Shown: in pieces, positions 56,522 through 64,000 of the stretch
Numbering within the stretch: position 1 is the stretch's first letter
Layout: the number at the start of each line of letters is the position of its first letter
Assembly (NCBI RefSeq): GCF_947623445.1
Contig: NC_135244.1
Location: 1,736,001-1,800,000, forward strand
Length of the DNA: 64,000 nt
Direction of reading: 5' to 3'
Origin: Clavelina lepadiformis
Lineage: Eukaryota > Chordata > Ascidiacea > Aplousobranchia > Clavelinidae
Made by a program: the position numbers and the translations under genes
Notes under the pieces: model-generated
Database searches by the model: none
The model's input: the letters and a program-made list of their open reading frames with translations, nothing else
Told to the model about the DNA's origin: nothing

Positions 56522-58960
56522 GGGTATTAGCTGGCCTTTTCCGAGTTTTATGTCTAAAAATGTGGCGAACGTATCAAAAAAATGTTTCTACGTCAAAACT
56601 ATTCGCCAAAGGGTTTTTAAATGAATTAGATTTTAAAGCTTAAAATGTTCTGTCTTTAATGGAGACGATCTTTAAAATAAAGCTTAAAACATAAGCGCGG
56701 CAAGAAGTTTTAGATACATGACCAACCACCTCTCGCTGTCACGACTGCTATGCTGTGGAAAACTTTAACCGGGATTAAATATAGAAATATGGAAGGATTT
56801 TTAAAAGTTGCATCAGCGACCAGACTGACTTGGTGTTGGTTAAAGGCTGTGATCATAGAGGAAGTTATGATTTTCCACAGGATAATGCTAAAGCCATAAC
56901 AACGGATTTCTGCCTCACGTGTTAGCCCGTGAGACATGATTTAATCCTAGCGAACAGTATGGTTGACTGTGGGCTCATTTAATATTATCAAATTAAGTGA
57001 AGTTATGCGCTTCTTCTGCCATTGGTCTATACGCCATAAAAACTATGGATAAACAAAGGCAAAGCTACATTTAGGACATCTTTTCGTGCAGATATTGTCA
57101 GGTAATGAGAAAGCGCTTGACAAAAAAATATAGACCCATTGCTGCCAAAATCCAGGATTATCTGCAAGAAGGCTACACTTGAAAAAACATGTCAACTTTT
57201 CCCACAAAAAAAACATCATTTTAGTGCTAATTTGCTGTCATTCATCAAATAAAGGGATTTTACATAAACAACCATAATGGTGATATTCATAATTATATCC
57301 TAACCAGCAATCAAACACATTCAAACACACGACTTCTCCAACGCCCAAACGAAAAAAGCAAGCATAATATTTCAAAGTGAACCTACTGTATCGTTTAATG
57401 CTGCTTTGTTATGTGTGCAGTAGAAGCTGTGAGCTTGCATTGAAAAAATAACCAGGAAAGAGATTTAATCCGCAAAAAATCGTCCAATAGATCGCCTAAT
57501 CAGTCATAAAAACGTTTCGGCAAAATTCACTTTTGAGATTACATTCCGCAAGTCAGTAATTCCACTTGCTATCACGTGGTTTCTACTATGCTCACCATGT
57601 CGGCCGAAGGACCAAGTGTTTTGCAGCGACGCACTCCTGGTCACAATTTACTGAATATTACTCGAAAACTAAACGTCGTAGAACAACCGGGTTTTCACGA
57701 GTTAAACAAGAAATTCTTTGGCTTCTGGGTCGTAGCCTGACACTAATGTTGTGGAAAGCAAACTTGTGAAAAACACCAAACTTATGACCCAGATCCAGTT
57801 TTTCTTTTATTCCTTTGATTTGTCGCGCTCCCGCTGGTTTGCATTTCATGCATAATACGCGCGGCATGAAATCTGGGTCAGGAAAGCGAGAAAGTAAATG
57901 ACCGCGAGGGGGCGGCAGACAACTGACAAGCACCAGAGTAAAAAATAGTCTTTTAAATGAACTGCGATGAATAGAAAATGTTCTCTCGGGGAAGGTAGCA
58001 GCAATTATAAATTTTGACAGCCTGACCCAAATATTAACAGAAAGGGTTACCCTGACCCTAACACAACCCTGCAAATAGCAAAAGAAGTACCCACAGCTAA
58101 ATTTTCCAAACGTTGAAGTCACTTAACTTTTCCTCGATTTAACCTCAGAATACATCATAATGTCATCATACACAAACATTCCTGAAATTGTTCCAGCTTA
58201 TAGAAACTACTGCCTAGAAAGATAGAAACAACCATCCTGACATTATAAGTTTGACGATGAATACTGCAACCTGGCTTAAAATTTACGTCATCAATTATGT
58301 TTTTAACGTATTATAAGAAACAGAGAAAAACTAACAATTGACTCTTCTGAGGAACAATCTATGCATTCTTAGTCACTAGAGAAAGTTCTCTGACAGAATA
58401 GTTTGCCAAAATGCCGCATTCTTCCGTGCATTACGTGACTCATGCAAAATGTTTTCCCAAAAACGCCCGAACGAAACTTCAGCTTCGTGATCTTTGCAAT
58501 GTAAATTACGTGTTCTGACCCAAGTAGTGCTTTTATATTATATACAGGATACAACTCACGGTATTATTTAACCATAACCATATATTCACTACAAATCTAA
58601 ATCTAAAACATCTGTATATTTCATGTATTCATATAAAGCAGTAGGCCTACACTGTTTAAGCAATACTCTGTTCCCGACTGCTTTAATAAACTTAATTTGC
58701 TGCGCACAACCTAACAAAGAACACAACAGTCGGACTAAACTAAATTAGCATATAAGACAACACTGCACAGAACTTGGCTAGAACACTTAAGTTGATAAAA
58801 TGAAGTAACCAATGAACACTAGTAGGAGCAACAGCAAAGACGAACTTTGTAATTAAAGCGGGGTATTAAGGGACACTTCGTAACCAAGGAATGCGGAACT
58901 CCTGTGTTGCCACATGCAAGTAAGTTAAATATAATCTAGGACATCTTTGCAAAGATATAC
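56522..58960. other. Intergenic between divergent sulfotransferase genes 2 and 3
   Basis: No gene recognised. It holds a dispersed repeat (57640-57850) and otherwise unassigned sequence. A long minus-strand frame at 57658-58122 overlaps the repeat and has no domain, so it is not called. Promoters of gene 2 (minus) and gene 3 (plus) should lie at the two ends. Confidence 0.45.
57640..57850 (+). repeat. Dispersed repeat, copy 2 (cf. 3625-3835)
   Basis: ATTACTCGAAAACTAAACGT near the start and a TTTTTCTT...CGCGCTCCCGCTGG block near the end match the copy near 3.7 kb in order and orientation. Confidence 0.45.
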
Positions 58961-58967
58961 TGCAAGC

Positions 58968-58974
58968 TATAAAA
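58968..58974 (+). promoter_or_regulatory. Putative TATA box of sulfotransferase gene 3
   Basis: TATAAAA about 275 bases before the ATG. A good GTAAGT donor at 59096 and a TTTTATTGCAG acceptor ending at 59211 then predict a short 5' UTR exon and an intron before the start codon at 59243. Confidence 0.4.
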
Positions 58975-59242
58975 CGGAGCTCAGCCGTTTTACTGCAGCA
59001 GGATTTAAAGCCACAACTTGATAGGTTCGGTTGTAGCTTATTACAGTTGCAAGAAGAATTGCTGAAAGTTGAACTGAGTAATTAACTCTAGATAAGTAAG
59101 TCAATCGGTTGTTTGTTAACTAAAATGAGTATCATGAAGTATGGCAAACAACTATACATATACGAACTCACAAGAAAACATGAGATAAATCTAGGTTTGA
59201 TTTTATTGCAGGGCTCCAGATACTAAACAGCAAAAACCCAGC

Positions 59243-61654
59243 ATGGCTACTGACAAACAAGTTCTGGTGGAAAAGTTTACCAAGATGCAAAATGACTTGC
59301 TGTATGAGTTTATCCCAGAAGACCAGCGACCTCATGTTACTAAACTCATTCAGAAAAGAATTCAACAACTCTTAAATCCAAAAATAATTGAATGCAAAGG
59401 CTATAGAATTATACCGCCCTTTTCCGCTGAGATAGTTGAATGGCAATACGACAACTGGAATCCTACTGGCAACGACGTACTTGTAGCAGCTTTTCCCAAA
59501 ACAGGTAAAATATATGGAATTCCAGTACAGAATAATTCTTGTTAAGATGCGTATTGGTTATTTTTGCGAGCACGTAAATCCCAGCATTTGTGTAATGCAT
59601 ATATAACACCACAATCGCCTATTGTCCAAATTTATGATGCACACACTTACGCTGTACTTCTGACTATCGGATTGGATGCTTACGTACGCGTAAAATGCTG
59701 CAGGCTGACTGTGGCAATTATAAGGGGATTACCCCCGATATGACCTCTGACTCCTTGAAAGTCGTCTCCACCCAGGCTTCACAAGAAGCTTTTGATCACG
59801 TGATAACCAGAGTAGTTTCTTATGCTGGTACCCCAATCGAAGCGCATACCAATTACGTCATAATTACTGCAAATGAACAAAAATATCTTAAAAGATAGAA
59901 CTAAATAACAGACAGGGGGGGCGGTGTAGACCGCAGAAGCACGACGGGTATGGTCTGAAACTTTACTTTCAGGAACAACTTGGACAACTCAGATCGTAAA
60001 GAATGTCATTTACAGAGATGATGAGAAAATGATGGAACTAACTAAAACTGTTACATCACATCATTCGTATTTGGATATGGGAACTCGTACGTTGCGTTAA
60101 CTCGGCTTTGTGTCAGTTATCGTAATTTTAACGTTGATTTGTTAAGAAGTCCTGTAGCATGTTAATAACCATCCCATAGCAAGCCTTGTTATGAACTCGC
60201 TACTTCAGCAAAGAACTACGAGATCATGCTAAAGCTTCCATGGAAGAGGAAGATTCGGAGAACTCATCTTCCGGCTCCTCTCATCAACATGGAGCGACTT
60301 AAAAAGAATGGATGCAAAGTGAGAATCCGTCTATTCGACGCGAACCAGCAGTAATTTTGCAAGTGTAAGTTAATGGAAGTCTGTCCTGTGCAATGATGAC
60401 AACAGATCATCTACGTCAGCGTGGTCCAACTACTTTGACTTACGGGCCACTTTACAAAAACGTGACAACTTGCGGGCCACTTTATTCATTCACATCTATA
60501 ATGCCCACTATTATGACGTAACAGACAAATGGATGATGCGATGCAATGATGCTGTCACAATTATTGGATTATGCCAAATTTCTGAGTGTTGCGCAATAGC
60601 CAGTATTAGGGTTCCAATTTAAAAGATACATAACATGAAAACTGTGGAATATTTAAAGGAAACAAAAACGTCTGGAACACTAGGTACATATCAGCCTTTA
60701 AGAAGCCCAGTTGTACTGACGAGACCTGATAGGTTGAAACAGTATAAACTCTGCGGTCTACAACTTTGAATTAAATTTTTGACACTTTTTATCCAAATGC
60801 TATACTTGTTCTAATTGAAATAAATTAAATCAATACTGTGAAAGCTCGCGGGCCGCGGGCCTGTAGTTGGACCACGCTGATCTACGTCATGAGAAATCCT
60901 AAAGATCAACTTGTTTCATAATACAATATGAGCACCAAATTACCAGTCAACCTAATGGAGCCGATGGCTGAATACTATCCCAAGGATTGGAACATATTTT
61001 GTAAATTATCTATCAGCGGTAGGTGGTGAAGTTGCATTGCTATAAAGTATAGAGCAATGACTTGTCGTTTAACTGCCTTAAACTACCAATCCATTGTTGT
61101 TAATCAGGAAAACAACCGGTGCATTTAAAAGAAGGCGAATGGTATCCCGATCATATCTTATCCTGGTATCCTTACCGCAATGATGACAACGTCTTGTTTC
61201 TCATGTACGAAGAGATCAAGAAGGTGAGTTTAACCGTAACCCATCTTGCCGCTGATGGCTATAACCTAGTTAAGATCTTAATTATATGGAATCAAGCAGC
61301 ATGCGACAAAAAAGATTAAAACAAATGCCGACTTTCTTGGAGTTCAGAGAAGTGATGAGGAGATTAATCAAATTGCGGAAGCTACTTCGTTTGAAAACAT
61401 GAAGAAGAAAGGGGTTCAATTATTGTCGAACGTCAACTTTTTCCGGAAAGGTATGTCAGATCTTAAAATTACATCATAATTGACATAGCCCCTTTAATGG
61501 TAGCCAGTAGCTAACGCTAATCATTTGAACATTTTTCGTATCAGGGCAAATTGCAGATTGGAAAAACCACTTCACTGTAGCTCAGTCTGAGCTCATAGAT
61601 GAAAAGTTTAACGAGAAGCTCTCCGGCATCGACATTAAGTTTTCATACAAATAG
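59243..61654 (+). pseudogene. Cytosolic sulfotransferase gene 3, broken by a hAT insertion
   Basis: Exons: 59243-59504, 59973-60086, 60209-60318, exon 4 in two pieces 60406-60416 and 60888-61018, 61108-61223, 61300-61450, 61545-61654. Exon lengths 114, 110 and 116 match the two paralogues. Signatures are FPKTGTTWTTQIVKN, THLPAPLIN, VMRNPKDQLVS and DWKNHFTVAQSE. Exon 4 is split by a 463-bp hAT element with an 8-bp target duplication. Beyond the element, the codon that should be Trp (RNPKDQLVSW in the family) is TAA. The remaining exons are open with intact splice sites, so loss of function appears recent. Exon 1 through exon 3 could still make a truncated product without the 3'-phosphate site. 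A TATA box and polyadenylation signals are still recognisable. Confidence 0.88.
60417..60879. mobile_element. hAT (Charlie-like) non-autonomous element in sulfotransferase exon 4
   Basis: Ends CAGCGTGGTCCAACTA and TAGTTGGACCACGCTG are exact inverted repeats of 16 bases. The exact 8-bp duplication ATCTACGT flanks it at 60409-60416 and 60880-60887. Inside each end are TTACGGGCCACTTT- and CGGGCCGCGGGCC-type motifs, as seen in Charlie-like hAT elements. No transposase. Perfect duplication and perfect inverted repeats suggest a young insertion. Confidence 0.95.
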
Positions 61655-61890
61655 ACTGTGACGGTTACGTCACGAGTCATGAGTTGTTTTTCAATGCTTG
61701 AATTTTATTTTGAGATCTCGCAATGCAGTTGTTGACCGGACTTGAATTCTCCTTAATGACGTCAGATAATTTCCTCGCTTGAACTGGTGTGTCACATATA
61801 TATACCGATGTAATGTTTGCAATCTTTCGTTTTTTACGTGATTGATTTCACTTGTTACTAAGCGAAATGTAACATTCAGTAAGCTTTGCC

Positions 61891-61926
61891 CGAAGGTGTA
61901 AACCTTCGTGTCTGATAATAAATAAA
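61891..61926 (+). terminator. 3' end signals of sulfotransferase gene 3
   Basis: A small stem (CGAAGG-TGTAAA-CCTTCG, 61891-61908) is followed by two overlapping AATAAA signals at 61917-61922 and 61921-61926, about 260 bases after the stop codon. Confidence 0.5.
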
Positions 61927-62374
61927 AATGGAAACTTTAATATTTAGTAATATACATAGACAGAATTCAAACAACTAACTGCATAGTCACGCCGTTTGAG
62001 GAATGAGAACTCATATCATCGATGCAGAAGTAAAACAAGTTATCAACCATCAATCGTCCTCACTCATATTCTAACAATTACCGCCAGTGTACGCGGTCTT
62101 TATGACAGATGAGTTTGTTGTGTAATACTTCACACGAGTAATGCACAAACGAATTAAAATTTGTCGTAAGACGTTTAGTATGTTGACAGTATACTGTGTA
62201 TATATGTCAAAGCAGTTTTTTCTGTGTATATTTACTTATGTATGTTGTTTGTATATTTTACTGTGTTTGTGTGCAGTATGTTTGCTGTATGTGTACATTT
62301 ACGGTAGGCCTATATGTATGTCAAAGCAGATTTTTAAAAAAAATTCACTTGAAATTTTAATTAAAAGCAAAAGG

Positions 62375-63330
62375 AATTCATCTGCTACCTACCTAAGCGA
62401 AATCCTTACAATCCAATGCCCGGAACGCTTGCAATTTTAAAAAGAGTCAAAGTGGGGCAACAATTTGTTAAGAATAGTCGATCGAAAAATCGTTACCACT
62501 TAGACCGTAATCCAGAAAAGGCCTTTTCGGGCAATACGATTAAAAAAACTAATAAAAATGTCTGACAATCCGAACTTGCACAAAAGTTAGCTCGGTATGC
62601 AGGGTTTGATCGATGAGAATTCATCGCCGGTTTTAAGAAACTGTTAGTGTTCTAAGATTTTCCTCAGTCCGAAGATAAAGATCCCTTCCAACTTCCAATC
62701 TTGATTGTTGCCAATTTAAGAGAATCTTAGGGAAACACATTTTTTGATTTCAGCCTTTAAGCCCTTTCAGCTTTTTCATGATTTTCGTGTCTCCTGTGAA
62801 CTGGGCTATTGGAAAGTTTGCTTTCGGACGTTTGAGTGCGCCAGATAAATGCCTGTTACCGTTTTACAAATTTTTTCAACTTCGGTATACGTACGCCAAT
62901 GAAATAATCATTTTGTCACATGTATTAGGCTATAAGTCGACATGAGTTGTGTCAAGTTCGCTGTAAAATGATAAGTGTTGTGTGTGTTTCGACCCAGTTT
63001 TCGACCTAGGTTGTAGGCCTATATTGTAAGTATTTTGTTGGCGTAATGCCATATTTGGCTTTGCATTTATTGGCCGTATTGAAACTAAACTTTTCAATAG
63101 GCCATATAGTGGAAAGTGTGGCACCTGCACGCACAAGGTTTATCAACGACAACGTGTACGCCAAAAGTTCTTTATTTCCATGCCGATTTATACTAAATAA
63201 ACAATAATAAACTGGTTGTTTGAACCAAATTTATAATAAAGAAACAAAGAATTAAGCCTGTAGTGCACACCATCACGTCAAGCTCTGCGTCTTTGCGTGC
63301 ACGATTTCTTGTGAAGCTCCTTTCCATTGA
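62375..63330 (+). repeat. Dispersed repeat, copy B, uninterrupted
   Basis: Aligns with 31680-31850 at its start and 33560-33790 at its end. This copy lacks the TIR element found in the other one, so it approximates the empty arrangement. Within its last part a TGGTTGTTTGAACCAAATTT block (63214 on) recurs in diverged form near 63970. Confidence 0.55.
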
Positions 63331-64000
63331 GGCCAATAAGGGAGTGTGGCCGTTTTAAGCAAGATCTTATTTGCGCCAAACCAATTAATATAACAAGTGC
63401 TGGTGCACAAAGATGCTCAGATGCAATGGAAGTGCTTAGTTAGGTACAATTACACAGTTTGACCAATTAAATCTCTAAATCAATGAAAACTTCAGAGTGC
63501 AAAAGTTCTGTTCAAGTTATTAGGTGCAAAGTTATGCTGCTTATGGAAAACAGTATTGACAGATTGAGTGTGCCTGTGCTATGCCAAACTCTGCAGTCGA
63601 GGCTGTTGGCATAAACTGTTTCTGCAGCTGTCCAGACTGCAAAGTATGATAGTTTTCATTAAAATCTTGGGGTTGCAGAAGCAAAGTCGCTTAATAAAAC
63701 AAAACCTGTTAGATTGCAGGCATACATGAAACTTTATGAGGCTATGCGCCACTGGTGCATAAGTAGCCTATGTGGCTCGAGGTCGTAACTGTTGTTGATA
63801 ATCAGGCTGCCTCTGGCAAGAATGTGCTGTTGCTGCACACTTACCTCACCAATTTTCAGTGTTATCACCATCATAACCTTCTCCCCCAAATTCATCAAAA
63901 CGTTAACTTTTAATGTAAATAAATGGTAAGAATTCTTTGTTGCCAGAGGATTTATGATAACAAAGAAAACTTGGTTGCTTGAACGCAAATTTATTATAAA
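63331..64000. other. Repeat-like tail of the window
   Basis: No gene recognised. The end (about 63910-64000) repeats text from 63190-63235 in diverged form, so this is probably a continuation of the dispersed repeat family. The frame at 63734-63988 has no features. Confidence 0.35.

Noticed and set aside
58040-58075. Telomere-like CCCTGACCCTAACACAACCCT text
   Set aside because: Not a tandem telomeric array; only a few imperfect units inside a repeat.
57658-58122. 154-codon minus-strand frame
   Set aside because: It overlaps a dispersed repeat, has no recognisable domain, and its Cys and Arg content follows the local GC-rich repeat text.

Overview
The window is eukaryotic: AT-rich, with split genes on GT-AG (and a few GC-AG) introns, MITEs, hAT-type elements and a LINE. 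Gene content and style suggest a tunicate, probably a Ciona-like ascidian: an LDLa-rich GRL101/relaxin-receptor-like GPCR, tandem intronless BTB-Kelch genes, a FEM1-related gene, a fibrinogen-domain lectin-like gene, a BuGZ/ZNF207 orthologue and a small cytosolic sulfotransferase cluster. The species call is inference. No CRISPR array, rRNA, tRNA, retroviral or LTR element was recognised.

Layout. 1-8000: two BTB-BACK-Kelch genes on the minus strand in a tandem segmental duplication, with the wreck of a third Kelch domain between them. 10606-17050 (minus): nine exons joining in frame (3834 nt) into a 1277-residue receptor with about 18 LDLa modules and a rhodopsin-type 7TM domain. 17400-17775: a MITE. 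19401-27065 (minus): fifteen exons joining in frame (2907 nt) into a 968-residue protein whose N-terminal 390 residues are FEM1 (ankyrin plus TPR-like) and whose C-terminal 330 residues are a RIPK/TKL-like protein kinase. This fusion is the most striking object in the window. 29036-31141 (minus): ZNF207/BuGZ in two coding exons. 31680-38000: transposon territory, with a TIR element nested in an older repeat, a decayed LINE and a hAT MITE. 38492-38873 and 45571-45700 (minus): terminal exons of unidentified genes. 41235-42853 (minus): a secreted fibrinogen-related protein in six exons, two of its introns being GC-AG. 49401-61654: three paralogous seven-exon sulfotransferase genes. The first (plus) is intact, the second (minus) is frameshifted by a 22-bp tandem duplication, and the third (plus) is broken by a 463-bp hAT element inserted in exon 4. 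62375-64000: dispersed repeats.

Exon joins were made by eye from splice sites, reading phase and paralogue or family alignment. Totals divisible by three and matching exon lengths between paralogues support them, but no transcript data were available. The genes do not form one pathway. Themes are ubiquitin-ligase-type adaptors (Kelch and FEM1 families), secreted or cell-surface recognition (LDLa receptor, fibrinogen domain) and small-molecule sulfonation.
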